This document shows positions 42,682 through 51,317 of a DNA stretch of 64,000 nt, piece after piece. Source of the DNA: Microbacterium sp. EST19A (GTDB taxonomy: Bacteria; Actinomycetota; Actinomycetes; Actinomycetales; Microbacteriaceae). The stretch is from contig NZ_JAHXYZ010000005.1 of the NCBI RefSeq assembly GCF_019969685.1, positions 106,279 to 170,278 of the forward strand, given 5' to 3'. The notes below the pieces were generated by a model. The model was not told where the DNA came from, did not search any database, and was given only the letters and a program-made list of their open reading frames with translations. Numbering within the stretch: the stretch's first letter is position 1; each line of letters starts with the position of its first letter. A program made the position numbers and the translations under genes.

Positions 42682-42954
42682 ATGCTCGCTGCCCTGATCC
42701 GCCCCGCCGAACGGCAGACCGCGACCGTCGAGGGGACCGAGATCCCTGAGCTCCGCTCGCAGCTGCTCGCACAGGCTCCGGCCGGCTGGGACATGGCCTC
42801 CGCGCACGTGGAGATGAGGCCCGGCGGCATCCGGATCGTCGAGGGTCGCTTCCAGCGGCGCGACGAACCGACCACGATCGAAGCCGATGACATGGCGGCC
42901 CTCGAAGCGAAGGTCCCCGAGGGGTGGCAGATGCTCTCGGTGTGGCGCAGCTGA
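42682..42954 (+). CDS. Small protein with internal duplication, unknown
   Basis: 90 residues. Two halves look alike: LRSQLLAQAPAGWDMASAHV near the middle and AALEAKVPEGWQMLSVWRS at the end, each a helix followed by P-x-GW-x-M and a strand. No known family. The leaderless -10 box supports the ATG. It is convergent with the mannosyltransferase, 17 bases apart. Confidence 0.68.
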   Translation: MLAALIRPAERQTATVEGTEIPELRSQLLAQAPAGWDMASAHVEMRPGGIRIVEGRFQRRDEPTTIEADDMAALEAKVPEGWQMLSVWRS

Positions 42955-42971
42955 CGGCATCCGCTCAAGGA

Positions 42972-43763
42972 TCAGGGGCGCACAGGCGGCAGCATCCGGT
43001 GCGACAGGGCCCGTACTGAACGCAGCCGCCGTCCGTGCCGAAGAAGCATGCCGATCGCCGACAGGCGGCGGCGCATTCCCCACCACGTCACCAGGGCGAG
43101 CGACTCCGACACGATCGAGCCGCTCATCTTCGACTCGCCGTGCACGCGCTCGACGAAGGTGATCGGAACCTCGACGACGCGCAGTCCGCGCTCGAGCGCC
43201 CGCCACAGCAGGTCGACCTGGAAGCAGTAGCCCTGCGATGCGACGTTCGACAGGTCGATGCGCCGCAGCGCGGCCGCGCTGAACACCCGGTATCCGCCCG
43301 TGGAATCACGCACGTCGATCCCCAGAGCCAGACGCGCATACAGGTTGCCGCCCCTGCTGAGGATCTCGCGGTGGCGCGACCAGTTGAGAACGCGCCCACC
43401 CGGCACCCAGCGCGAGCCGAGCACGAGATCGTGGTCGATGAGCTGGTCCACGAGCTTCGGCAGCGCCTCCGGCTGATGCGACCCGTCCGCGTCCATCTCG
43501 ACGAGAGCCCAGTAGTCCCGCTCGAGGCCCCACGCGAATCCCGCCAGGTACGCTCCGCCGAGCCCGTTCTTCTCGGAGCGGTGCAGCACATGCACCTCGG
43601 GGTGACGCGTCGCGAGGTCGTCGGCCAGGTCACCGGTTCCATCCGGTGAGGAGTCGTCGACGACCAGTATGTCGACGTCGGTCGCGGCGAGAACGCGGCC
43701 GACGATCGCCTCGAGGTTCTCGATCTCGTTGTAGGTCGGGATGATGACGAGTGTCTCGTTCAT
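42972..43763 (-). CDS. Polyprenol-phosphate mannose synthase-like GT2
   Basis: 263-residue GT2 enzyme of the dolichol-phosphate mannose synthase type, moving mannose from GDP-mannose to a polyprenyl phosphate. Motifs: VIIPTYNEIENLEAIV, VVDDSSPDGTGDLA, EMDADGSHQPEALP (metal site), RHREILSRGGN, SQGYCFQVDLLWRA and RVHGESKMSGSI. No membrane-flippase domain is fused. It lies last in the envelope cluster, 23 bases after the sortase, and would supply lipid-linked sugar for the GT39 transferase upstream. Confidence 0.88.
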   Translation of the reverse strand: MNETLVIIPTYNEIENLEAIVGRVLAATDVDILVVDDSSPDGTGDLADDLATRHPEVHVLHRSEKNGLGGAYLAGFAWGLERDYWALVEMDADGSHQPEALPKLVDQLIDHDLVLGSRWVPGGRVLNWSRHREILSRGGNLYARLALGIDVRDSTGGYRVFSAAALRRIDLSNVASQGYCFQVDLLWRALERGLRVVEVPITFVERVHGESKMSGSIVSESLALVTWWGMRRRLSAIGMLLRHGRRLRSVRALSHRMLPPVRP

Positions 43764-43786
43764 GAGAGTCCTTTCAGAGCGGATGA

Positions 43787-44413
43787 TCAGCCGCGGAGTT
43801 CCGCGAAGACGATGAGGTTGTCGAGGTAATGGCCGGTGGACGAGTCGAACGTGCCGCCGCAGGTGATCAGGCGCAGCTCCGGCGTCGGCACGTTGCTGTA
43901 CACGGCGTCCGTCGGGAACTCCGCCTTCGCGGACTGGATCGAGTCGCTCACCGCGAATGTGAGCGCTGAACCGTCGGACAGCGTCACGATGATCTCGTCA
44001 CCCGGAACGAGGTTCCCGATCTGGGCGAACACCGCAGGGGCCGACGGGGAATCCACGTGCCCGGCGATGATCGCGGGACCGACCTGACCCGGCAGCACAC
44101 CGTCGGCGTACCAGCCGGCGAGGTCGTAGTCGACCGGAGCCTGCAGGCGGCCCCCCTCGCCGAGAGCGAGGGATTCCAGAGCCGAGTCGACGCCGATCGC
44201 CGGGATCTGCACGCGCACAGGCGGGGCAGCGGCGGCATCAGACTCCTCCGGCGCTGCCGGGTCCTGCAGCTCGCCGGCCGAGAACGAGTCCGCTGACGTT
44301 CCCGAGCTCGGCGCGGAAGCTGCATCGTCGTTCGCGCCGCAGGCGCCGAGGAGCAGCGTCATCGCCACAACGCCGGCTGCGGCGAGGAGGCGGATTCCGC
44401 TGCCCCGGACCAT
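43787..44413 (-). CDS. Class F sortase, lipoprotein-like signal
   Basis: 208-residue sortase-fold transpeptidase. The N-terminus is a signal with lipobox-like LLLGACG (Cys25), followed by a low-complexity linker. The catalytic His is His119 (IIAGHVDS) and Cys is Cys185 (RLITCGGTFD). The position aligned with the third catalytic residue, Arg in SrtA, holds Asn or Leu in GHYLDNLIVFA, so activity should be checked. Its ATG meets the GH8 stop codon. Class F sortases of actinobacteria occur with DUF4397 proteins, as here. Confidence 0.85.
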   Translation of the reverse strand: MVRGSGIRLLAAAGVVAMTLLLGACGANDDAASAPSSGTSADSFSAGELQDPAAPEESDAAAAPPVRVQIPAIGVDSALESLALGEGGRLQAPVDYDLAGWYADGVLPGQVGPAIIAGHVDSPSAPAVFAQIGNLVPGDEIIVTLSDGSALTFAVSDSIQSAKAEFPTDAVYSNVPTPELRLITCGGTFDSSTGHYLDNLIVFAELRG

Positions 44414-45570
44414 CAGACCGCTGCCTTCCCGCAGCCGCCGAGGGAGTCATCCGTCAGCATGGCCGTGGCGAGCATCACCCAGGCGTCACCGTAGTAGGTC
44501 GGGTATTCCGCCGTGAGTTGCGCGGCACGCTCCATGTCGGTCGTGCTGGCGACCTCTTCGCCGGTCGCCTGCGCCGCAGCCGCACGAGCGGTGAAACCGA
44601 GAGCCGACTGCTCTTCGGAGAGCGGTCCCGCGCCCAGATCGAGGCGAGACGAGATGTCCTTCTCCCGGTCGAGCGCGTCGAAGGGGAGCGCCGCGAGCGC
44701 GACATCCTCCGGCGTGCACGACTCGGCATAGCGCAGCATCAGGCGCGGCGCGTCGAACGCGTACTGCACCGGATCGCCTTGGCCGAGGGGACCGGGCATG
44801 GGCTCGATCAGGCCATCGGCGTGCACCTGCGCCCAGTCGGGCGGCAGATCGGTGGCCGTCAGGATCTCGGCCGTCACCGCGGCGCTTCCCGCCTGCAGCT
44901 CGGCCCAGCGGGGGTCGCCGGTGGCCTCGCCGAGCACCTCGAACGCCACGGGCGAGGCGTAGCTCGGGTTGTAGGCGTAGGGCTCGCGGTCCGCCGCCCA
45001 GAGACCGGGGAGCAGGATGCGGCCCCGCTCCGTCTGCACGGTCAGTCGGTCGGCGATCACGGTCGCAAGTTCGACACCTTCCTCGCGGAGGTCGTCTCGC
45101 CCGAACCGGTCTCCGGCCAGCACCAGCGCGCGAGCGGCGTCCAGGTCGGCATCCGAGGCGGGCTCGTCGTCGACGACCGCGCCGTCATCCCAGCGCCAGG
45201 CCATCAGGCCGTCGCTGCGGACCAGCTCCGTGGTCGTCCAGTCCCAGATCTCATCGAAGGCATCTTCGTCGTCTGCGACGACCGCAGCGAGCAGGCCGTA
45301 CGCCTGTCCCTCGCTCACGGTGTCGCCGCCCTCGTCATGACGCACCACTCGTCCGTCTTCGACCCATTCGTCGAGGAAGGCGTCGGCGAGCGCGGTGGCG
45401 TCCAGCTCGGGCGCGCCGTTCTCGTCAGAGGGCAGCGGCGTCGAGGTCGCCTCGGGGGCGGCATCCGGCGGCCCGTGATCGGAGGAGCTGAGTCCGACTG
45501 CGAGGAAAGCTGCTCCTGCGGTCACGACGACGGCTCCTGCCGCGATTCCGACGATGGTTCCGCGGCGCAT
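44413..45570 (-). CDS. Glycoside hydrolase family 8 protein
   Basis: 385-residue exported or membrane-anchored glycanase. An N-terminal hydrophobic helix (IVGIAAGAVVVTAGAAFLAV) precedes the GH8 (alpha/alpha)6 barrel. The acid Glu is in TVSEGQAYGLL, and ASDADLDAARALVLAG holds the catalytic Asp region. TSYASPVAF-like NPSYASPVAFEVL and EYPTYYGDAWVML follow. GH8 enzymes with polysaccharide synthases (BcsZ) trim nascent cellulose-like chains. It overlaps both neighbours by 1-3 bases, so it is co-translated with DUF4397 and sortase. Confidence 0.82.
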   Translation of the reverse strand: MRRGTIVGIAAGAVVVTAGAAFLAVGLSSSDHGPPDAAPEATSTPLPSDENGAPELDATALADAFLDEWVEDGRVVRHDEGGDTVSEGQAYGLLAAVVADDEDAFDEIWDWTTTELVRSDGLMAWRWDDGAVVDDEPASDADLDAARALVLAGDRFGRDDLREEGVELATVIADRLTVQTERGRILLPGLWAADREPYAYNPSYASPVAFEVLGEATGDPRWAELQAGSAAVTAEILTATDLPPDWAQVHADGLIEPMPGPLGQGDPVQYAFDAPRLMLRYAESCTPEDVALAALPFDALDREKDISSRLDLGAGPLSEEQSALGFTARAAAAQATGEEVASTTDMERAAQLTAEYPTYYGDAWVMLATAMLTDDSLGGCGKAAV

Positions 45571-46415
45571 CAGAGGATCCCTCCCCGCAGCTTCGCGAGC
45601 GAGGAGGCGTCAGCGTCCGAGGAGGCGAGGTATCCGCCGCCCGTGTCGACACCGCCGTCAGGGGAGTCGCCGACGGCCGCACTGTCGAGCACCGGCAGGA
45701 TGGTGAGTCCGCCGCTGGAGGTGTCGAGCACGAACAGCGTCGTGACGCTGCCGGGTGCCACGGAGACGTCGGCGGTGTCGCTCACGCCCTTCCCGGTCAG
45801 ATCGAGTGTCCAGTCGCCGGCGGGGATCTCCGCGTAGCCCGTGGCCGATCCGGCCTTCGCGCTCTCGGCGATCGGGTCGCCCTGCTCCGTCTTCACATCG
45901 ACCTCCGGCGTGATCGTGGATGCCTGGATGAGGCGGATCCGCGCCGAACCGGTGCTCGGCTCGGTGAGATCGTCGTCGAATGCGCGTACCTGCAGGTCAT
46001 CGGTCGGGCCGTAGGCGGCCACGGTGGTGGCGGTGCCGGCTTCGACCATGATGGTCTGCGAGATCATCGGCACCCTCGAACCGGACGCTCCGGCGGGCAC
46101 CATGCTCACCGTGTAGCTCCCGGCAGGAAGCGACTGGTAGGACGACACGTCGCCGTAGCCCACGCCGTCGAGCTCGAATTGGGTCGACCCCCCGCTGAGC
46201 GCAGAGACGCGGACATCGACGGACTTGGTGTCGGGGGAGAGGTGTCCGAGGCGCAGCCACCCTGTGGGCGCTCCGACTGCGGTCGGGGCGGATGCCGAAC
46301 CAGGGGCGGTGGCGGGTGCTGCCGCAGCGGGTGACGGAACAGCGACGGCGATGAGCAGCGCGGTCGCGCCGGTCGCCACGAGTGTCTTGAGGTGCGGGAA
46401 TCGTGAGGTGTTCAT
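45570..46415 (-). CDS. Secreted DUF4397 domain protein
   Basis: 281 residues. A signal peptide ends around AVPSPAAAA (residue ~35). One or two DUF4397 beta-sandwich units follow: WLRLGHLSPDTKSVDVRV, SLPAGSYTVSMVPAG, ARIRLIQASTITPEVDV. The C-terminus is GGVDTGGGYLASSDADAS with no LPxTG motif, hydrophobic tail or basic end. Proteins of this family are proposed cell-surface partners of class F sortases. ATG 46415 has a GGAG ribosome binding site. It begins the second half of the cluster. Confidence 0.85.
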   Translation of the reverse strand: MNTSRFPHLKTLVATGATALLIAVAVPSPAAAAPATAPGSASAPTAVGAPTGWLRLGHLSPDTKSVDVRVSALSGGSTQFELDGVGYGDVSSYQSLPAGSYTVSMVPAGASGSRVPMISQTIMVEAGTATTVAAYGPTDDLQVRAFDDDLTEPSTGSARIRLIQASTITPEVDVKTEQGDPIAESAKAGSATGYAEIPAGDWTLDLTGKGVSDTADVSVAPGSVTTLFVLDTSSGGLTILPVLDSAAVGDSPDGGVDTGGGYLASSDADASSLAKLRGGIL

Positions 46416-46446
46416 GATGTGCTCCTTCGGGTGGTGAGAGATGGAT

Positions 46447-48459
46447 TCAGGGCAGCGTCGGCTGCAGGGACACGGGATAGCGGAGGACGATGCTGTCGCC
46501 CTCGATGCGGATCCGGTCGGGTTGGTACGTACCCTCGAGGGAATCCACGAGGTATCGGGCATCGGCGCTGAGATCGCCGTCGATGACCGCGGGGGCACCG
46601 GCGATCTCCGAGATCGCGACCTGTCGGAAGGGCCGGCCGTCCTCTCCGTCGACGATCGGGAAGCCGGCCACACTCACTCGACCGGAACCGGCCAGAGCTC
46701 CGACGACCGCGATGATCCGCGAATCGACCTGCCCGGCCCCGAGGCGATCGCGATCTTCGTCACCGAGCTGCACCAACGGGTTCGTCACGAGTTGATCGCC
46801 CAGAGCGGCCTGCGACGCGGAGGCTGCTTCCTGCGACGCAGCCGCCTGGTCGGCGCCGTCGACGGCGACACGGCGCACCTCGACCATCTGCGTTCCCTCG
46901 CCGAAGGTGGCGACGGCGACGGAGTTGTCGATCGCTTCCTGCACTTCGGGGAACGCACCGGGGAACGTCCGCATCGAATCGGTCGTCACGACGTAGTCCG
47001 CGTCGCGCCAGCCGTTCGGCGACTGCACCTGGACAGCGGGGTCGGTGTCGAGCTTGTAGTACCAGATGACGTTGTCCCGGTCCCAGCCGGCCTTGACGAG
47101 GTCGACCCACATCGCGTCGTCGACGATCACCCTCTGGTCGGTGGAGGCGTTCTCGATGAGCCACTCCTGCGCATTCCGCAGCGGCGCGTCGAGGTCGGCC
47201 AGCACGAAGCCGCGCAGCTGCGCGGTCCACAGCGGGACGGCGACGACAGCCCCGATCGCCGCGACCACGACGGCACCCAGTGCGAGTCTGCGACGCGCGG
47301 CGCCCTTACGACGGAGCCTCGCGACGGCGAGGTCGACGACACCGGCGATCAGCAGCGCTCCGAACGGCAGCAGCATGATCACGTAGGGCACGGGAAGGTA
47401 TCCGCCGGGCCGGAACATGAAGACCGTCATCGCCAGCAGCAGTACGGCGTACGGGCGGAAGCGAGCGCTGAAGACGGCCGCGATCGCGGCGAGCAGGCTC
47501 ATCACGATGAAGACCGGATCGAGCTGCCACCACATTCCGAGGGTGCGGTTGATGAGCGAGTCGGGGTCGGTGATCGATCCGCTGCCCTCACGGGAGCCGA
47601 GCTGGAAGGTGATGCCGTCCATGAGGCTCACTCGTCCGGCCCCGCTGAACAGCTCGCCCTTGACGGCCGCGAGCAGAAGGTAACTGCCGCCGATCAGGAC
47701 CAGGATGCTCGTCGCGACGGAGAGCGTGTAGCGGCGGGTCTCCGTGCGGGCATTGCGCACCATGACCCAGACCAGGATGGGCAGCGCCAGCAGGAACGTC
47801 TCCTTGGAGAGGACTGCGATACCGAACGCGACGGCGGAACCTGCGAAGGCCGCGAGCTGTCCGCGACGATTCATCGCCAGGAAGAACGCGAGCAGCAGCC
47901 ACGGCACGGCGACGTTGTCGAGGTACACCGTGCGGTGGAACTGCACGGCCAGCGGCGAGAGCGCGAAGATCAGTCCGGTGGCCGCCGCCGCACCGCGCGA
48001 CATGCCGAGTCGACGCGCGATCATCCAGAGCAGCACGACGGAGATGAGGGCGGCGACGAGCACGGCCTCCCTGCCGGCGAGCACCGCGATGTCCCAGCGC
48101 TCGAAAGCGCCCGTGAGCTGCGTGTATCCGGCGATCTGCAACCAGCCGAGCGGCGGGTGGTCGTACCAGTAGGTGTAGTGGGCGAGTTCGCCGAGGTGGG
48201 TGACCGCCCAGGCCTGAGCGGTGTACGTGCCCTCGTCGTCGATGCGCTGAGGTGCACCGCCGACGTTGAGGAAGTTGACGACGGCGCTCACGAGCAGCAC
48301 CGGCAGGAGCCACAGGAGAGCACGGGAGCGTGCTCTCAGCTCGTCACCGACTCGACGAACAGAGTGTCGGATCGCGACGATCGGCGTGCGATCGGCTGTC
48401 TGCGGCGCATTCTCGACGACGGGCGTCGGCGAGGTGGGCCGCTCGAGGGTGGTGGTCAT
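46447..48459 (-). CDS. Glycosyltransferase family 39-like membrane protein
   Basis: 670-residue polytopic GT-C transferase using a polyprenyl-phosphate sugar donor outside the membrane. About ten helices cover residues 45-420. The first external loop holds the acidic motif IDDEGTYTAQAWAV, followed by HYTYWYDHPPLGWLQIAGY, typical of PMT/ArnT-like enzymes. The C-terminal ~250 residues form an external soluble domain. The start overlaps the GT2 stop by 4 bases. Its donor could be the product of the mannose synthase at 42972-43763. Confidence 0.85.
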   Translation of the reverse strand: MTTTLERPTSPTPVVENAPQTADRTPIVAIRHSVRRVGDELRARSRALLWLLPVLLVSAVVNFLNVGGAPQRIDDEGTYTAQAWAVTHLGELAHYTYWYDHPPLGWLQIAGYTQLTGAFERWDIAVLAGREAVLVAALISVVLLWMIARRLGMSRGAAAATGLIFALSPLAVQFHRTVYLDNVAVPWLLLAFFLAMNRRGQLAAFAGSAVAFGIAVLSKETFLLALPILVWVMVRNARTETRRYTLSVATSILVLIGGSYLLLAAVKGELFSGAGRVSLMDGITFQLGSREGSGSITDPDSLINRTLGMWWQLDPVFIVMSLLAAIAAVFSARFRPYAVLLLAMTVFMFRPGGYLPVPYVIMLLPFGALLIAGVVDLAVARLRRKGAARRRLALGAVVVAAIGAVVAVPLWTAQLRGFVLADLDAPLRNAQEWLIENASTDQRVIVDDAMWVDLVKAGWDRDNVIWYYKLDTDPAVQVQSPNGWRDADYVVTTDSMRTFPGAFPEVQEAIDNSVAVATFGEGTQMVEVRRVAVDGADQAAASQEAASASQAALGDQLVTNPLVQLGDEDRDRLGAGQVDSRIIAVVGALAGSGRVSVAGFPIVDGEDGRPFRQVAISEIAGAPAVIDGDLSADARYLVDSLEGTYQPDRIRIEGDSIVLRYPVSLQPTLP

Positions 48460-49919
48460 GCGGCCACCTCCTCGCGGATCGGGCTCAGGCGAGCGTCGAC
48501 GGTGGGCGCGTCTCCTTCACGGTGGGCACCGGTGTGCTCGGTCTTCTCCCAGCCGCGCTCACCGCGGAGCTCGCGGAAGACGGCACGGATGGCGGCACCC
48601 GCGAGCAGTACCTGGAACGGGATGGTGCCGAGCACCAGTCGCACGTAGTCGAGGACGCGCACCTTCTGCCCGTACAGCCGCCCGAATTCACCGAGGCCGG
48701 CGATCTCCACGGCCACCGTCACGAGTGTCGGGGCGAGCGGGATGAAGGTCAGGAGAGCGACGACCGTGGGGACCTTGACCACGAGGATCAGGAACACGGA
48801 AAGCGGGATGAGGAGCCCGGTGGCCGCCTGCAGGAACGGCATGGCGAGCATGTACCGCGCGAAGAGACGCTGAGAGCGGTTCGGCAGCGCGCGCCACTCG
48901 CCCTTGCGGAGCACCTGAAGGAACCCCTGATTCCAGCGCGTGCGCTGCTTGTAGAAGGACTTCAGCGTTCCGGGGGTCTCCTCCCGTGTGACGTACTCGG
49001 GGCTGTAGGCCACGACGACCTTCTCGCCCTGGCTCGACAGCCGCACACCGAGCTCGCAGTCCTCGGCGAGGCACTCGGCATCCCAGCCGTCGTTGCGCAC
49101 GAGTGCGTCCTTCTTGACGAAGACCGTGTTCCCGCCGAGCGGGATGAATCGCGCACCGGCATGGAAGTGCAGGCGGGAGCGGAACCAGAAGTAGTACTCG
49201 AGCACGTTGCGCAGCGACCACCACGTGGTGCGGAAGTTCATGAGCTGGACCCCGCCCTGGACGACGGTCGCGCCGGTCTCGGTGAACCGCGAGTCGATGT
49301 GCCGGAGCAGCTCCGGGTGCACCTCGTCCTCGGCGTCGAACACGCCGATGATCGAGCCGGCAGCGTAGGGGAGCGCGCGGTTGAGCGCCTTCGGCTTGTT
49401 CTTCGGGACGCTGTCGTCGACGACGACCTCGATGCGGTCCGGATGCCGCGCGGCAGCGGCACGCACCACGGCGGTGGTGCCGGGATCGTCGTCGCCGACG
49501 ATCGCGATGATCTGCACGTCAGGGTGCGTCTGTGCGGCGAGGGCGTCGAGCGTCTGACCCATCACCTCTTCCTCGTGCCGTCCCGGCACCAGGAGGGTGA
49601 ACGTGTGGCGCGGCGCGTGCGGCTCCTTCGAGAACGCGGTGCTGTCGTAGGTGGTCTTGGAGCGCCACGCGTACAGCATCCACCAGAGCGTCGTCACGGC
49701 GATGATCGTGAGCGTGAAGGCGACGAGCACGAGCCCGCTGTAGCCGACCACGGCCGCCCAGTCCACGGAAGTCGCATTCTGGGTCGCATCGGTCAGACCG
49801 GGGTCGAGGACATTCCGGTTCGGCACGCTGTCCGGTGCGGGCGCCTGATCGGGCGCCGGTGTCAGGAGCGGATTCGGCGCGGTGTCGTTCTCGAAGGGTC
49901 GAAGAGAGAGGGGAGTCAT
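48456..49919 (-). CDS. Processive GT2 polysaccharide synthase (cellulose/hyaluronan synthase-like)
   Basis: 487-residue membrane GT2. One N-terminal helix (YSGLVLVAFTLTIIAVTTLW) precedes the GT domain: VPGRHEEEVMGQTLDAL, IVGDDDPGTT, GVFDAEDEVHPELL (DxD-like), CLAEDCELGVRL (the ED of TED) and the QxxRW-like QRTRWNQGF. Three or four helices follow. This layout makes and exports a polymer, but the sugar is unknown. It lacks a PilZ domain, so c-di-GMP control is not evident. It overlaps gtrA by 1 base and GT39 by 4. Confidence 0.87.
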   Translation of the reverse strand: MTPLSLRPFENDTAPNPLLTPAPDQAPAPDSVPNRNVLDPGLTDATQNATSVDWAAVVGYSGLVLVAFTLTIIAVTTLWWMLYAWRSKTTYDSTAFSKEPHAPRHTFTLLVPGRHEEEVMGQTLDALAAQTHPDVQIIAIVGDDDPGTTAVVRAAAARHPDRIEVVVDDSVPKNKPKALNRALPYAAGSIIGVFDAEDEVHPELLRHIDSRFTETGATVVQGGVQLMNFRTTWWSLRNVLEYYFWFRSRLHFHAGARFIPLGGNTVFVKKDALVRNDGWDAECLAEDCELGVRLSSQGEKVVVAYSPEYVTREETPGTLKSFYKQRTRWNQGFLQVLRKGEWRALPNRSQRLFARYMLAMPFLQAATGLLIPLSVFLILVVKVPTVVALLTFIPLAPTLVTVAVEIAGLGEFGRLYGQKVRVLDYVRLVLGTIPFQVLLAGAAIRAVFRELRGERGWEKTEHTGAHREGDAPTVDARLSPIREEVAA

Positions 49920-50395
49920 CACGATGTTTCCTCCTGCGGGGACCGGAACACGAGGAACCGGTAGGTGAAGTAGCGGAAGAGCGTCCCGAGAACGAGGCCC
50001 ACGACGTTGCCCGAGATGTTGTCGGCCAGCGTGGAGGTGAAGCCGAGCACGTAGTGCGAGACGAACAGGCAGCCGGATGCGATGAGCAGTCCTCCGCCGT
50101 TGGCGAGCCCGAACAGCAGCAGTTCTTTCACGACCGCCGGCCGGCGGGTGCGGCGGAAGGTGAGGTAGCGGTGGCCGAGCCAGGCGACGCCGGTCGCCAC
50201 GGTGACAGACACGACCTTGGCCCAGATGACCTGGTCCGGCATGACAGTGATCCGGAGCAGGTTGTAGCCGCCGACGTCGACGACGAAGGCGAGCAGTCCG
50301 ACGCCACCGAACGTGGCGAGCTGAGGGATGGCATCTCTCACAAGAGCGATGATGCGAGACAGCGTGAGAAATGGCGCAGAGGGGGAGAGCGTCAT
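49919..50395 (-). CDS. GtrA family membrane protein
   Basis: 158-residue four-helix protein of the GtrA family: FGGVGLLAFVVDVGGYNLL, WAKVVSVTVATGVAWLGHRYLTF (cited in part), FGLANGGGLLIASGCLF and NVVGLVLGTLFRYFTYRFLVF. GtrA proteins are thought to flip polyprenyl-linked sugars or assist glycan export. It is the first gene of the envelope cluster; its stop overlaps the synthase start (TGATG). The 158-base gap upstream is shared with the divergent light-sensor operon. Confidence 0.88.
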   Translation of the reverse strand: MTLSPSAPFLTLSRIIALVRDAIPQLATFGGVGLLAFVVDVGGYNLLRITVMPDQVIWAKVVSVTVATGVAWLGHRYLTFRRTRRPAVVKELLLFGLANGGGLLIASGCLFVSHYVLGFTSTLADNISGNVVGLVLGTLFRYFTYRFLVFRSPQEETS

Positions 50396-50541
50396 AGCGG
50401 CTGTTCGGAGGTGGGCCCCCTGCGGATTGGATTAATTCGACGGGCGGCGAAACTCTCAGGCAGCTCATAACCTTGCCTGGAGCGCTTGCCACAATTGATC
50501 TCGGCTGCGCAAGGGGGAAGCAGAATATTGCTTCCGTCTCA

Positions 50542-50547
50542 TAGTGT
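50542..50547 (+). promoter_or_regulatory. -10 box TAGTGT of the BLUF operon
   Basis: TANNNT hexamer ending 6 bases before GTG 50554; leaderless mRNA expected for the two-gene operon. Confidence 0.6.
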
Positions 50548-50553
50548 TCACGA

Positions 50554-50817
50554 GTGAACGATCCCCACCCTGCTTCCTCCGACGTCCTCTGGGCGTGCGT
50601 CGAGGAAGGATTCCATGTCGGCAGCCGCAGTGGCGATTTCCTCGGTTACGTCGACCGGCAGCCGGACGGCACTTACGCGGCGTTCGACGCGCGCTCGCGC
50701 CCGATCGGAGGCTTCGCGACTCTCGACGGCGCGACCGCGGCCGTCTCCTCATCGGCGAGCGCGACCGTGGCGGATGCCGGCAAAGACGAGCAGCAAGAGG
50801 GAGTGGTACAGCGATGA
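50554..50817 (+). CDS. Small protein upstream of BLUF sensor, unknown
   Basis: 87 residues. The core VEEGFHVGSRSGDFLGYVDR then GTYAAFDARSRPIGGFATL looks like a small beta-sheet domain, followed by an Ala/Ser/Gln-rich tail. No family is recognised. The stop overlaps the BLUF start (ATGA), so the two are coupled and a shared light-related role is plausible. Confidence 0.68.
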   Translation: MNDPHPASSDVLWACVEEGFHVGSRSGDFLGYVDRQPDGTYAAFDARSRPIGGFATLDGATAAVSSSASATVADAGKDEQQEGVVQR

Positions 50818-51269
50818 GCACCGAGGACAACGCACTGATCTCCCTCGTGTACACGAGCACCGCGTCTGCGCCGTTCCGGGAGACGGCTCTCTCGCACCTG
50901 CTCGATCAGGCAAGAGTCCTGAACGGCTCGCGCGACATCACCGGGATGCTGCTGTATCGCGGCGAGCGGTTCATCCAGGTGCTCGAGGGGCCGGCGCACA
51001 TCGTGCGCCGCCTCGCCCGCACGATCGGACAGGACGCGCGTCACCGCGACATGCGCATCCTGATGGACGAGGCCATCGAGGAACGCCGCTTCGACGACTG
51101 GACCATGGGGTATCGGAAGCTTCAGGCCGATCGCGACCAGGCCCCGGAAGGTTTCCGCGATTCCTTCGCCGACCTCGAGCACGCCGACGAGCGCTCGACG
51201 ACACTCCGCGCTCTCGCGGAGCTGACGCTGTGGTTCCGGGTGCGCGCCGATCGCGGCGTCACGGTCTGA
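50814..51269 (+). CDS. BLUF-domain blue-light sensor
   Basis: 151-residue stand-alone BLUF protein that binds FAD and senses blue light. The photocycle residues are in place: Tyr13 (LVYTS), Asn37 (VLNGSRDITG), Gln55 (FIQVLEGP), Trp96 and Met98 (DDWTMGY). Their mutual spacing matches AppA (Y21, N45, Q63, W104, M106) exactly. No output domain is fused, so it must act by protein contact. ATG 50814 is coupled to the upstream small gene. A photolyase lies 2 kb downstream. Confidence 0.9.
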   Translation: MSTEDNALISLVYTSTASAPFRETALSHLLDQARVLNGSRDITGMLLYRGERFIQVLEGPAHIVRRLARTIGQDARHRDMRILMDEAIEERRFDDWTMGYRKLQADRDQAPEGFRDSFADLEHADERSTTLRALAELTLWFRVRADRGVTV

Positions 51270-51305
51270 GTGTCTCTCATAGCGCGGCCATGAGCCGTCT
51301 TCTTC

Positions 51306-51311
51306 TAGAGT
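51306..51311 (+). promoter_or_regulatory. -10 box TAGAGT
   Basis: TANNNT hexamer ending 6 bases before GTG 51318; leaderless mRNA expected. Confidence 0.6.
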
Positions 51312-51317
51312 GAGCGT

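Noticed and set aside
46441..48648. Plus-strand frame of 735 codons opposite the GT39 gene
   Set aside because: Runs through the GT39 coding region; composition is that of an antisense shadow.
48456..49919. c-di-GMP-controlled cellulose synthase
   Set aside because: No PilZ domain or RxxxR motif at the C-terminus, and no BcsB-like partner in the cluster; only a general processive GT2 call is supported.
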